64,000 nt of DNA from Bacteroides sp. GM023 (GCF_014750685.1 NZ_JAAXGE010000009.1:434001-498000), one strand, 5' to 3'; positions 17,895 to 26,529 are shown, counted from the first letter of the stretch. A program made the numbers and translations. Notes: generated from the sequence alone by a model not told the origin.

Positions 17895-18011
17895 AGACCA
17901 TTCGAATATTCCGTTATAAGTTCATTACTCAATTGGCTATATCAATCCGATTAAAATCTAAAATAAATTTGGTTTCAAAACAATGGAGCTTTATTTTTGT
18001 TAGCACAACAA

Positions 18012-18099
18012 AACAGAGGCTCTGTTACAGTAAAACAGAGCTTCTGTTTACCCGAAATAGAGGCTCCGTTTGGTGTAAATAGAGCGTTTGTTCCAGCTC
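18012..18099. repeat. degenerate tandem array, 22-bp period, four units
   Basis: Units start at 18012, 18034, 18056 and 18078, each opening AACAGAG or AATAGAG, with CTCTGTT/TTCTGTTT/CTCCGTTT/GTTTGTT after it, so each unit is itself a small imperfect palindrome. It occupies the spacer between the Ada-like gene and pyridoxal kinase. Same period as the arrays at 9805, 10079 and 39504, but a different sequence. Confidence 0.75.
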
Positions 18100-18140
18100 G
18101 TTGATTCAGAAGAATAATAAACTGTTTAAATAAAAATAAT

Positions 18141-19013
18141 ATGTATGCCAATAAAGTAAAGAAAATAGCCGCCGTCCATGACCTTTCGGGAATGGGGCGC
18201 GTATCTCTGACTGTCGTTATTCCTATTCTTTCATCAATGGGCTTTCAGGTTTGTCCGCTTCCTACGGCGGTATTGTCCAATCATACGCAATATCCCGGCT
18301 TCTCCTTTTTAGACCTCACCGATGAAATGCCGAAGATTATAGCCGGATGGAAAAAGTTGGAAGTACAATTCGACGCCATTTACACCGGATACCTCGGTTC
18401 GCCGAAGCAGATACAGATTGTTTCCGATTTTATCAAAGACTTCCGTCAGCCGGATAGCTTGGTAGTAGCTGACCCGGTGCTGGGAGATAACGGCCGCCTA
18501 TATACCAACTTTGATATGGAGATGGTAAAAGAGATGCGTCACCTGATAACGAAAGCGGATGTGATTACTCCTAATCTGACGGAACTGTTCTATTTGCTGG
18601 ACAGACCTTATAAGGCAGATAATACGGATGAAGAATTGAAAGAATATCTTCGTCTTTTATCTGATAAAGGCCCGGAAGTCGTTATCATTACCAGTGTCCC
18701 TGTACATGATGAACCTCATAAAACGTCCGTTTACGCCTATAACCGCCAAGGAAACCGTTATTGGAAAGTGACCTGTCCTTATCTGCCTGCCCATTATCCG
18801 GGCACAGGAGATACTTTTACCAGTGTCATCACCGGTTCTTTAATGCAGGGAGACAGCCTTCCAATGGCACTAGACCGTGCCACGCAGTTTATCTTGCAAG
18901 GTATCCGTGCCACTTTCGGCTATGAATATGACAACCGCGAAGGTATCCTATTGGAAAAAGTACTTCACAATTTGGATATGCCGATACAGATGGCAAGTTA
19001 TGAACTGATTTGA
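18141..19013 (+). CDS. pdxY: pyridoxal/pyridoxamine kinase
   Basis: 290 aa ribokinase-superfamily protein. LSGMGRVSL near the N-terminus, VADPVLGDNG (about 112-121) and the anion-hole motif PGTGDTF (about 222) match PdxK/PdxY. It phosphorylates pyridoxal-type vitamers to feed PLP salvage. Single gene; upstream spacer holds the 22-bp array. The choice between PdxY and PdxK cannot be made by eye. Confidence 0.85.
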   Translation: MYANKVKKIAAVHDLSGMGRVSLTVVIPILSSMGFQVCPLPTAVLSNHTQYPGFSFLDLTDEMPKIIAGWKKLEVQFDAIYTGYLGSPKQIQIVSDFIKDFRQPDSLVVADPVLGDNGRLYTNFDMEMVKEMRHLITKADVITPNLTELFYLLDRPYKADNTDEELKEYLRLLSDKGPEVVIITSVPVHDEPHKTSVYAYNRQGNRYWKVTCPYLPAHYPGTGDTFTSVITGSLMQGDSLPMALDRATQFILQGIRATFGYEYDNREGILLEKVLHNLDMPIQMASYELI

Positions 19014-19047
19014 TATAAAGAACAGAAGGAGTGAAGTTTTGAGTTTA

Positions 19048-20376
19048 TCAGAACTTCACTTTTACTTCTACCGGTAGCTTTCCTGCTGTCCATTTAGGAC
19101 CTTCTTTGATTAAACGTATGGCTTCTTTATCTGCTGATTCGCATAATCCTTTTGTTACGGTAATATTCTGCGGCTTTCCTTCCTTGTCAATCAGGAACGA
19201 AAGAATAACTTCTCCTTTCACGTCTTTACATGATTCATCTGTCGGACGAATCAGACTGTCTTTCAGATACTTCTGATATTTGCGTTTGCCGATAATAGGT
19301 TCTGGAGTCCGTTCGTCAATCTTTTCTCCATTTTTTTCATCAATCTTTTCGTCAATCTTTTCATCAATCTTTTCGTCAATCTTTTTATCACTCTTTTCGT
19401 CAATCTTTCCTTTGGCCGCCGCAACATTTCCGGCAGTAATTGACTTCTTTTTCTTTTGTGCTCCATATCCCACTACAACCACTTCACTAAGTGTCTGATT
19501 ATCTTCGTTCATGGCAATGAGCATTGTACGGCTGCTATCCACCGGAATCTCTACCGGTTCGTATCCGATATATTGTGCAGTCAACTTTTTCTGACCTTCT
19601 TGTTTTAGTAAAGAAAACTCTCCATTGAGGTCTGTAATCGTTCCGAAATTGCTACCTTTATAGAGCACACTGGCTCCGATGATAGGTTCTCCCTTCTCGT
19701 TCGTTACCTTTCCTTTTATCATGTTCTGTGTAGGATTGGCCACTACTTTCGCTATCCTCATTTTATTGTCGGATTCGGAATGAAAAGTGTCCGTTGCTGC
19801 CACTGCTCTTGCTTCCTGCATCATCATGGACTCGGCAGATTCTTCTAATGCCGACACTGGCTCTACAAATACATCTTGTGTTTTCGCAGCCGATTTACTT
19901 TTGGCGATAATATCCTTTCTCCCTGTCTGCTTCACGGTCACTTCATGTGCGGAATCCCGGTCTGTCCTTTCAGCAGATAAGGCAGTATTTTCTTTTACGG
20001 CAGGAGTAGGGGTCGAAACAGGAGCGGGAGCAGGCGGGCTGGCAGGCTCAAAAACTGCTGAAGGAGTATCCTCTTTGGCAATAAACAACATATCCTCTGT
20101 CATACTCTTTTTCAGGAACAGGAAATAGCTGCTGATACCGATTCCGATAACGAGACAGGCAGCAATGCTCCAGGTGACAGCGTATGAATTCTTTCTCTTT
20201 GAAGAATGAGCCGAGACTTGCATCCGCAATTTCCTGATTCGTTCTTCGTGATTCCCTTCCACCTGGCTGTATCCATCCATAGCATCAGCCAGGAACGAGT
20301 CTTTCATCGACTCTTTTTCCAGTCGATGTGCCTCTTTTCCTTTGCGGAGTCCTCGTATGTAGTCCAATAGTTTCAT
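19048..20376 (-). CDS. membrane protein with carboxypeptidase-regulatory domain and TonB-like C-terminus, partner of the ECF sigma factor
   Basis: 442 aa. A cytoplasmic N-terminal region (1-68) and one transmembrane helix (about 69-88) fit an anti-sigma-type topology. A Pro-rich periplasmic stretch follows, then a carboxypeptidase-regulatory-like beta domain (GKVTNEKGEPIIGASVLYKG) ending in EVVVVGYGAQKK, as at the N-terminus of SusC receptors. Next comes a Lys/Asp/Glu repeat (KIDE)n, then a TonB_C-type domain (ILSFLIDKEGKPQNITVTKG). It overlaps the sigma gene by 4 bases (ATGA). Probably regulates the sigma factor or transmits envelope signals; this is inference. Confidence 0.75.
   Translation of the reverse strand: MKLLDYIRGLRKGKEAHRLEKESMKDSFLADAMDGYSQVEGNHEERIRKLRMQVSAHSSKRKNSYAVTWSIAACLVIGIGISSYFLFLKKSMTEDMLFIAKEDTPSAVFEPASPPAPAPVSTPTPAVKENTALSAERTDRDSAHEVTVKQTGRKDIIAKSKSAAKTQDVFVEPVSALEESAESMMMQEARAVAATDTFHSESDNKMRIAKVVANPTQNMIKGKVTNEKGEPIIGASVLYKGSNFGTITDLNGEFSLLKQEGQKKLTAQYIGYEPVEIPVDSSRTMLIAMNEDNQTLSEVVVVGYGAQKKKKSITAGNVAAAKGKIDEKSDKKIDEKIDEKIDEKIDEKNGEKIDERTPEPIIGKRKYQKYLKDSLIRPTDESCKDVKGEVILSFLIDKEGKPQNITVTKGLCESADKEAIRLIKEGPKWTAGKLPVEVKVKF
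19313..19408. repeat. in-frame 12-bp tandem repeat encoding KIDE
   Basis: About eight copies of a 12-base unit (plus strand TCGTCAATCTTT with variants) encode Lys-Ile-Asp-Glu repeats inside the sigma-partner gene. Being a multiple of 3, copy-number change would lengthen or shorten the periplasmic linker without a frameshift. Confidence 0.85.
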
Positions 20377-20945
20377 AGGGTCTGTTTCTTAATGCAATTT
20401 TTTAAGTTTCGCTTTCCGTTTTGGATATAGCTTTTCACATTGTTCAGAGTAAATCCGGTTTGTTCGGCAACGTCAGCATAGGACATCTCCTCTAAGAAGA
20501 AACGCGTAATGCTGAGGCGTTGTTCTTTGGGCAACTGTTCCAGGCAGTGATGCAATGCCTTCAATTGCTCTTCCGAACTTTCCTCTTCACTTAATAGATG
20601 CAGAAATTCGTCGGATTCCATAACATTAATGCTATAATCTAACGAAATCTCTTTATTTTCTTTTCGTAAAAGCTGCAAGCAATGATTCTTGCCTACCCGG
20701 TAGAGCCACGGCTTGAAGACCTTTATCTCGTAGTTGCCCATCTTGGGCAATAAGTCTTCAAACAACTGCATCACAGCTTCCTGGGCACGGTCTTCATCTT
20801 GCAGATATTTCAGGCAAAGTCCATACAGTAACGGGATATAACGGTTATACAATTCACCGAAATACTCCGTATCCCCGGACTTTATATAGTGTGTAAGTAA
20901 CTCTTCGTCCGATAGCTTCGATATGTTTCTTTTGAAAAACAGCAT
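20373..20945 (-). CDS. ECF-family RNA polymerase sigma factor
   Basis: 190 aa with region 2 (FGELYNRYIPLLYGLCLKYL, about 28-47) and region 4 HTH (FLEEMSYADVAEQTGF, about 146-161), the two regions of ECF sigma-70 factors. Its start abuts the stop of the plsC-like gene and its end overlaps the membrane partner gene. It therefore appears to be part of a phospholipid-synthesis operon. Confidence 0.92.
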   Translation of the reverse strand: MLFFKRNISKLSDEELLTHYIKSGDTEYFGELYNRYIPLLYGLCLKYLQDEDRAQEAVMQLFEDLLPKMGNYEIKVFKPWLYRVGKNHCLQLLRKENKEISLDYSINVMESDEFLHLLSEEESSEEQLKALHHCLEQLPKEQRLSITRFFLEEMSYADVAEQTGFTLNNVKSYIQNGKRNLKNCIKKQTL

Positions 20946-21617
20946 CTATTCTTCGTCTTCTTCTATAATAACCTGATATTTTTCTTTCATTTCTTCAAAA
21001 TCCTCTGTTACCTGGTTCAGAATTTCGTGTGTATCCGTACTCTTCACCAATGCAGGCATACCGTAATGGATGGATGCTTTATAAGGTAACAGTAGCATTT
21101 TGCCTTTGGGCAGGGAACGTCCCATACCGGTCATAAATACAGGTACATATTTTAGTTCAGGACGCAGGGACAGGATGCGGGCTATACCGGATTTTATCTT
21201 TCCCATTTGTTCCGGTTTCCCTCTTGTACCTTCGGGAAAAAGGATGAGTGAATATCCGGCATCAATGGCTTCAAGCATTTTACGGATAGGGTCGTGCTCC
21301 GAATCTTTTTCTCCTTTTCTTCTGATTAAAAGCGTATTGATAAAATAATTGCTCATGGAAGCCTGAAAGCGGGTTCTTCCGAAATAATCCTCTGCAGCTA
21401 CGGGTTTGACCTTCCACAGAAGGTCGCCGGGCAGGGAGGATAGCAGGCTCAATGTATCCAGGTGACTGTTGTGGTTGGCAAGAATAATAAATTGCTTTTC
21501 CTTCCTGAGAAAGCGGCAGTCGGTGAACTGGACTCCTACGATTAACTTCAGGAACCAGTGGAAAATACCTTTATATATAATCTGCATAGCGGCAGATTGC
21601 ATGAATCTCTTTTTCAT
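20946..21617 (-). CDS. 1-acyl-sn-glycerol-3-phosphate acyltransferase-like protein
   Basis: 223 aa, PlsC family. Catalytic NHNSHLD (HX4D, about 48-54) and the substrate-binding FPEGTRG (about 123-129) are intact. It transfers an acyl chain to lysophosphatidate or a related acceptor at the inner membrane. It follows the cdsA-like gene by 9 bases. Probably a paralogue of the housekeeping PlsC, given its association with a sigma factor; that is inference. Confidence 0.88.
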   Translation of the reverse strand: MKKRFMQSAAMQIIYKGIFHWFLKLIVGVQFTDCRFLRKEKQFIILANHNSHLDTLSLLSSLPGDLLWKVKPVAAEDYFGRTRFQASMSNYFINTLLIRRKGEKDSEHDPIRKMLEAIDAGYSLILFPEGTRGKPEQMGKIKSGIARILSLRPELKYVPVFMTGMGRSLPKGKMLLLPYKASIHYGMPALVKSTDTHEILNQVTEDFEEMKEKYQVIIEEDEE

Positions 21618-21626
21618 CGTTTCCGC

Positions 21627-22583
21627 TTAATAAGCAATGTAATAGACTAAATGAAAGAATACAGGAGCCGTATAGGACAGGGAATCAATGCGGTCGAATA
21701 CGCCACCGTGTCCGGGGATGCTGTTTCCCATGTCCTTGATTCCTTTATCCCGCTTGATGGCTGAGATAACGACATCTCCCGAGAATCCGGCAATGGCAAT
21801 GAGTGCACTTACCAGGATTACATTAGGGCCGGAAAGCGGAGTGAGGAATCCCAGGAAATAACCGATGATGGTAGTGCTGATAACACCGCCCAGGAAGCCT
21901 TCCCATGTCTTGTTGGGACTAACTTTCGGCAGAATCTTATGTCGTCCGAAGAGTTTTCCCCATACGAACTGCATGATGTCATTGATTTCCGTAAGGAATA
22001 CAAGGAATAGTAATAATCCGCGTCCGCCCGCATTGAAGCCCGGCAGTTCGGGAAGCGAGAGGAGATAGGCAAGGTGACTGATACCGAATACGGAAAGCAT
22101 CAGTATCCATTGCAATAGTGCCATTGACTTGGTGATGCCGTGTGTCTCTCCTTTCAAGACGAGCCGGAAAGGGAGTACGAGGAACATAACTACCGGAATG
22201 AAGATGATATATGCTCCATACCACGCTATATAGGCAAGATAATATTGGATAGGAATAGCCAGTATCCCCCAAAACAGTGCCCCGCGGTCTGCTTCTCTGA
22301 ACCCCAGCACAGAATAAAGTTCCCTGAAGGCTATGAAAGAGAGGAAGGCGAGGAAGAAATAAGAAATATCATAGCTGATAAATACAGCACCAATAAACAT
22401 AGCTGCCATAATCCACCAAGAACGGGTGCGGGCGGTGAGTTCACTGATATTTGTTTTCGGAGACAGCTTCTTTACAAGGAAAAGAAGAATACTTGCCGTG
22501 ACAAGTAATCCGATAATAAGAGAGATAACAATGATTAGTTCATCGCTTAGCGTAGGGAAGATTTTGTCTAGTAGTTCTTTCAT
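21627..22583 (-). CDS. cdsA: phosphatidate cytidylyltransferase
   Basis: 318 aa integral membrane protein. The CTP-transferase signature near the C-terminus, SAIKRDKGIKDMGNSIPGHG followed by GVFDRIDS (about 270-298), is complete. It makes CDP-diacylglycerol. Its start overlaps the stop of the CDP-alcohol phosphatidyltransferase gene by 4 bases, so the product and the user of CDP-DAG are translationally linked. Confidence 0.93.
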   Translation of the reverse strand: MKELLDKIFPTLSDELIIVISLIIGLLVTASILLFLVKKLSPKTNISELTARTRSWWIMAAMFIGAVFISYDISYFFLAFLSFIAFRELYSVLGFREADRGALFWGILAIPIQYYLAYIAWYGAYIIFIPVVMFLVLPFRLVLKGETHGITKSMALLQWILMLSVFGISHLAYLLSLPELPGFNAGGRGLLLFLVFLTEINDIMQFVWGKLFGRHKILPKVSPNKTWEGFLGGVISTTIIGYFLGFLTPLSGPNVILVSALIAIAGFSGDVVISAIKRDKGIKDMGNSIPGHGGVFDRIDSLSYTAPVFFHLVYYIAY

Positions 22584-23236
22584 TTTATTTCATGGTTTGT
22601 AGTGTGCGACATGAGATACAGCCGATAGATAAGTGTGGCAATCAGACCGATATTCATAACTATAAGGGTAATAAGACATACCATCTGTTCGTATCCCCAA
22701 TGCAGGGTGCAGGTGGCGACAACGAAAGCGAAAGTCAGTAATGCCATGCGGTGTTGTTTCGCCATCGGCCCGTTGAAGAAATGCTGTTGTGTCTTATGAG
22801 CACCTATCCAGCGGAAATAAGCGGTCATTACAGCAAGCAGGGCAGCCAGCCACCCCAGTTCTATTCCGAACCCGCCTGCGACATAACCCACCGGAATGAT
22901 GAACAGGGCATCGGCAAAGCGGTCGGGCATATCATTATAAAGGTCGCCGTTGGCACTTTTCTTTCCTCCTTCGATGGCTACCATTCCATCAAACAGATTG
23001 CAGAGCAACCGTGATTGCATACAAACAATAAACAGGATATAGGCAACATATTTATTGAAATCGGGATAGATAACTGTACTTATCAGCAGGAGACAACCAA
23101 TCAGGGCAAAAAATACGCTCATCATGGATATTTGATTGGGGGTAACGCCCCAACGGGTAAGTTTACGGGCGATAATATGAGCCCAAGCGGTGTTTCGTGA
23201 GGCTATTTCCCGCCGTCCGTCTACTTCGTCTTTCAT
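22580..23236 (-). CDS. CDP-alcohol phosphatidyltransferase family protein
   Basis: 218 aa, several membrane segments. Contains the family acidic motif in modified spacing: FDGMVAIEGG, then DLYNDMPDRFAD (about residues 86-112). The usual AR of DGxxAR is replaced (MVAIE). These enzymes join CDP-diacylglycerol to an alcohol such as glycerol phosphate, serine or inositol phosphate; the alcohol here is not known. First gene of the operon, downstream of a good promoter at 23258-23289. Confidence 0.85.
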   Translation of the reverse strand: MKDEVDGRREIASRNTAWAHIIARKLTRWGVTPNQISMMSVFFALIGCLLLISTVIYPDFNKYVAYILFIVCMQSRLLCNLFDGMVAIEGGKKSANGDLYNDMPDRFADALFIIPVGYVAGGFGIELGWLAALLAVMTAYFRWIGAHKTQQHFFNGPMAKQHRMALLTFAFVVATCTLHWGYEQMVCLITLIVMNIGLIATLIYRLYLMSHTTNHEIK

Positions 23237-23257
23237 ATTTACAGGTGTTTATGAGTC

Positions 23258-23289
23258 GCAAATATACACATCATATTAAGAGTTGCAAA
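23258..23289 (-). promoter_or_regulatory. promoter of the phospholipid/sigma operon
   Basis: On the minus strand TTTG (23289-23286), 19-base spacer, TATATTTGC (23266-23258), a near-perfect -33/-7 pair about 20 bases before the first start codon at 23236. It does not look like an ECF promoter, so the operon is probably read by the housekeeping sigma factor. Confidence 0.7.
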
Positions 23290-23426
23290 GGAATGAGGAA
23301 GAATTTTGAAATACGCCTGTTTTCAATAAAATAAAAAAAAGTTTCGAGTGGTTTGTGGAATCTGTGTGAAATCTGCATCTCTATAGTAAAAGCGAATTAA
23401 TTGTATCATTTAAAAATAATAAGGTT

Positions 23427-25268
23427 ATGAAAACAAGTCAATTCAGAGCGATGATGCTCGTACTGCTGATGGCAGTTGTTTCTTTAGGTACAGTGAGTGC
23501 ACAAACTATTACCGTGATGGGCACGGTGACGGAAGAGGAAACAGGAAATCCGGTTATCGGTTGTTCAGTCCTGGTTAAGGGAACTACTAATGGTGTAATA
23601 ACCAATATGGATGGCCAGTATTCTATTCTGACTAAAAAAGGGGAAACGCTATTGTTCAGTTACATCGGATACCAACAGGAACAAAGAGTCGTGAAATCAG
23701 CACAACTGAATGTGAAGATGAAAGCGGATAATCTAGTATTGGAGGAATGTATGGTAGTAGGTTATGGACGGCAAGATGTAAGAACTGCTAAAACAAAATC
23801 AGTTGCTTATATGGCAATCTGTCCAACGCCGGGCATCATGTATGATAATGCAAATACGGAAGAATACGGTCAGATTCAGGAGAACGGCTTCAAGAATGTA
23901 TCGGATGCCGCACTTTCGACTTTCTCTATTGATGTGGATGCCGCTTCTTATAGTAATATGCGCCGTTTTATCAATAAAGGAGAACTGCCGCCTGCTGATG
24001 CTATCCGCACGGAAGAATTTGTGAATTACTTCTCATACGATTACCCGAAACCGACAGGTAGTGACCCTGTGAAAATTACCATGGAATCCGGAGAATGTCC
24101 CTGGAATGCTTCCCACCGCCTGGTACGTATCGGATTAAAAGCCAAAGAAATTCCTACGGATAATCTGCCTGCATCCAATTTAGTTTTTCTGATTGACGTC
24201 TCCGGTTCTATGTGGGGAGCCAATCGCTTGGAATTGGTGAAGTCATCTCTCAAATTACTGGTGAATAACTTACGTGATAAAGATAAAGTAGCTATCGTGA
24301 CTTATGCAGGCAGTGCAGGCGTGAAGCTGGAAGCAACTCCGGGCAGCGACAAACAGAAGATTCGCGAAGCGATAGACGAACTGACGGCAGGCGGTTCTAC
24401 CGCAGGTGGTGCCGGTATCCTGTTGGCATACAAAATAGCGAAGAAGAATTTTATCTCTAACGGCAATAACCGTATCATTCTCTGCTCCGACGGTGACTTT
24501 AATGTAGGCGTTTCTTCGGCAGAAGGATTGGAACAACTGATAGAGAAAGAACGGAAGAATGGAGTATTCCTTACCGTATTGGGCTATGGAATGGGAAATT
24601 ATAAAGATAAAAAGATGCAGGTTTTGGCAGAAAAGGGAAATGGAAACTATGCTTATATAGATAATATGCAAGAAGCCAACCGTGTCTTGGTCGGTGAATT
24701 TGGTGCTACTCTCCATACTGTTGCGAAAGATGTAAAATTGCAGGTAGAGTTTAATCCTTCACAAGTACAGGCATACCGTTTGATAGGTTACGAAAGCCGT
24801 CTGCTGAAAGATGAAGACTTCAATAACGACGCGAAAGATGCCGGAGATATGGGTGCAGGACATACAGTGACCGCTTTCTACGAAGTAATTCCTACAGGCG
24901 TGAAGAATGACTATGTAGGTAAGGTAGATGATTTGAAATATCAGAAGAAAGAAAAAGTGAGCGTGAAACCGACAGGTTCCAGTGAACTCCTGACTGTGAA
25001 GCTGCGCTACAAAGCTCCGGATAAAGACGTCAGCAAGAAAATGGAGCTTCCTTTCGTTGACAGCAAAGGAAATAATGTATCTTCTGATTTCCGCTTTGCT
25101 TCCGCCGTAGCGATGTTCGGACAGTTACTCCGGGATTCTGACTTCAAAGGAAACGCCAGTTATGACAAAGTGGTAAACCTGGCAAAACAAGGACTGAACA
25201 ATGATGATAAAGGATATAGAAGAGAATTTATCCGCTTGGTTGAGACAGCTAAAGGCCTGGTGAAATAA
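23427..25268 (+). CDS. von Willebrand factor A domain protein with carboxypeptidase-regulatory N-terminus
   Basis: 613 aa. Signal peptide (about 1-25), carboxypeptidase-regulatory-like domain (about 28-100) ending in MVVGYGRQD, then a YfbK-type region and a VWA domain with an intact MIDAS DVSGSM (residues about 257-262), and a C-terminal DUF3520-like part. VWA domains bind metal and protein ligands; the partner is unknown. Divergent from the phospholipid operon. The N-terminal module matches the one in the sigma-partner protein at 19048-20376. Confidence 0.88.
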   Translation: MKTSQFRAMMLVLLMAVVSLGTVSAQTITVMGTVTEEETGNPVIGCSVLVKGTTNGVITNMDGQYSILTKKGETLLFSYIGYQQEQRVVKSAQLNVKMKADNLVLEECMVVGYGRQDVRTAKTKSVAYMAICPTPGIMYDNANTEEYGQIQENGFKNVSDAALSTFSIDVDAASYSNMRRFINKGELPPADAIRTEEFVNYFSYDYPKPTGSDPVKITMESGECPWNASHRLVRIGLKAKEIPTDNLPASNLVFLIDVSGSMWGANRLELVKSSLKLLVNNLRDKDKVAIVTYAGSAGVKLEATPGSDKQKIREAIDELTAGGSTAGGAGILLAYKIAKKNFISNGNNRIILCSDGDFNVGVSSAEGLEQLIEKERKNGVFLTVLGYGMGNYKDKKMQVLAEKGNGNYAYIDNMQEANRVLVGEFGATLHTVAKDVKLQVEFNPSQVQAYRLIGYESRLLKDEDFNNDAKDAGDMGAGHTVTAFYEVIPTGVKNDYVGKVDDLKYQKKEKVSVKPTGSSELLTVKLRYKAPDKDVSKKMELPFVDSKGNNVSSDFRFASAVAMFGQLLRDSDFKGNASYDKVVNLAKQGLNNDDKGYRREFIRLVETAKGLVK

Positions 25269-25284
25269 AGGTATAAAAGAAAAA

Positions 25285-25321
25285 CCGCAGGTAATCATCG
25301 ATTATCTGCGGATTTCTTTTT
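25285..25321. terminator. bidirectional terminator between the VWA gene and tRNA-Trp
   Basis: CCGCAG pairs with CTGCGG, extended by GTAAT/ATTAT, around a 5-base loop, with T-rich tails in both directions. Serves the VWA gene on the plus strand and tRNA-Trp on the minus strand. Confidence 0.75.
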
Positions 25322-25322
25322 G

Positions 25323-25395
25323 CACGGGAGGAGAGGCTCGAACTCCCGACACCCGGTTTTGGAGACCGGTGCTCTACCAACTGAGCTACTCCCGT
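25323..25395 (-). tRNA. tRNA-Trp (anticodon CCA)
   Basis: A 73-base cloverleaf can be folded: acceptor ACGGGAG/CTCCCGT, D stem GCTC/GAGC, anticodon stem CCGGT/ACCGG with loop CTCCAAA (anticodon CCA), T loop TTCGAGC, and discriminator G73, as expected for tRNA-Trp. The CCA end is not encoded. It stands alone; no integrase or second tRNA is next to it. Confidence 0.95.
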
Positions 25396-25460
25396 GTTTG
25401 CGGCTGCAAAGGTAGTATAAACTTTTGAACCTCCAAATATTCGGGTAAATAAGTTTTGAA

Positions 25461-25814
25461 TTATTTTAATTTTTCCCACTCATCGGGCTTAAAACCGACT
25501 AGGACAAAGCTGTCTGCCACTACCAATGGGCGTTTCACCAATTTGCCGTTTGTTGCCAGTAGTGCTATTTGTTCTTCTTCACTCATGCTTGGTAGCTTTT
25601 CGCTCAGTTTCAACTCTTTATAAACTAATCCGCTAGTGTTGAAGAATTTCTTTATAGGCAGACCGCTGCGGGGAATCCATGCTTTTAATTCTTCCACCGT
25701 AGGATTTTCTTCTACAATTAACCGGTTTGTAAACTCAATGTTATTTTCTGTTAACCACTTCTTGGCTTTCTGACATGTGCTGCATGCCGGGTACTGCAAA
25801 AATAAAGGTGTCAT
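25461..25814 (-). CDS. ArsC/Spx family protein
   Basis: 117 aa with thioredoxin-like fold and an N-terminal CSTC motif (residues 11-14) in YPACSTCQKAKKWL, plus the RPLVV segment near residue 97 typical of the Spx/MgsR/YffB-like group. Members are redox-sensitive regulators or reductases. I cannot tell which from the sequence. The gene follows the UDG-like gene in the same direction after about 40 bases. Confidence 0.88.
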   Translation of the reverse strand: MTPLFLQYPACSTCQKAKKWLTENNIEFTNRLIVEENPTVEELKAWIPRSGLPIKKFFNTSGLVYKELKLSEKLPSMSEEEQIALLATNGKLVKRPLVVADSFVLVGFKPDEWEKLK

Positions 25815-25856
25815 ACTCTTTTCTGATTTTATTATTTAATACTTGTCACTTTATAC

Positions 25857-26435
25857 TTATGATAGTAGCTGCAAATCCTGATACATAATCCGGTAAGCCG
25901 CCGCTTTCTTGTCCAATGCCAGCGGGTAGGCCCGCGATGAAGAAGGCATACGATATAATCTCATAGCCCGTCCTTCAAAAACAAACTCTGCATAATCACC
26001 AACTTTCGGTTCTTCCACATCAAACTGTTGACGAAGCGTATCCGTCGCTTTCTGTCCCGTGGTGACGATGGCCTTACATTCGGGAAGCCGGCGAAGCAAT
26101 GCCGCCACATCGGTAGCTTCCACGACTTCCAAAAACTTATCCGAAGCATTATCCTGCAATCTGCGGATAGAAGAAGCTGTGTCGAACAGCGCAATTCCCT
26201 TTTCATTCAGAAAGTCTATAATTCGTTCGCGGCAGAACGCTTTTCGTGTCGGATTTAGAAAGTAATCTTTGTCATTAAAGAACAAAATACCGAAAATCCG
26301 CCACATGTCATTATTCAGATTCGGGTAGTAAAAGTCCATTGACCAACGTTTTTTCTGTGGTGGAAAACTCCCCAACATAAGAAGCTTTGTTTTCGCAGGA
26401 AGAAACGGTTCTAGCGGATGTTTTTCGATTTCCAT
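25857..26435 (-). CDS. uracil-DNA glycosylase superfamily protein
   Basis: 192 aa. Motif LMLGSFPPQ (about 19-27) takes the place of the water-activating loop and MPSSSRAYP (about 166) the place of the DNA-intercalating loop of the UDG superfamily (MUG/UDG-like). FYYPNLNNDMWRIFG is typical of the family 'DNA-deoxyinosine/mismatch glycosylase' annotations. Likely base excision repair; substrate uncertain. Divergent from the SusC gene. Confidence 0.82.
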   Translation of the reverse strand: MEIEKHPLEPFLPAKTKLLMLGSFPPQKKRWSMDFYYPNLNNDMWRIFGILFFNDKDYFLNPTRKAFCRERIIDFLNEKGIALFDTASSIRRLQDNASDKFLEVVEATDVAALLRRLPECKAIVTTGQKATDTLRQQFDVEEPKVGDYAEFVFEGRAMRLYRMPSSSRAYPLALDKKAAAYRIMYQDLQLLS

Positions 26436-26529
26436 TTTTATACGTCATTTTAATTTCCTGCAAAAATAGTGATTCTATTTATTTCCCTCAAAATCAATGC
26501 AAAAAAATGCTATATTTAAAATAATTAGT

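Noticed and set aside
17852..18082. A 76-codon frame across the end of the Ada-like gene and the 22-bp array
   Set aside because: It begins inside the previous gene in another frame and reads through repeats; no start signal or homology.
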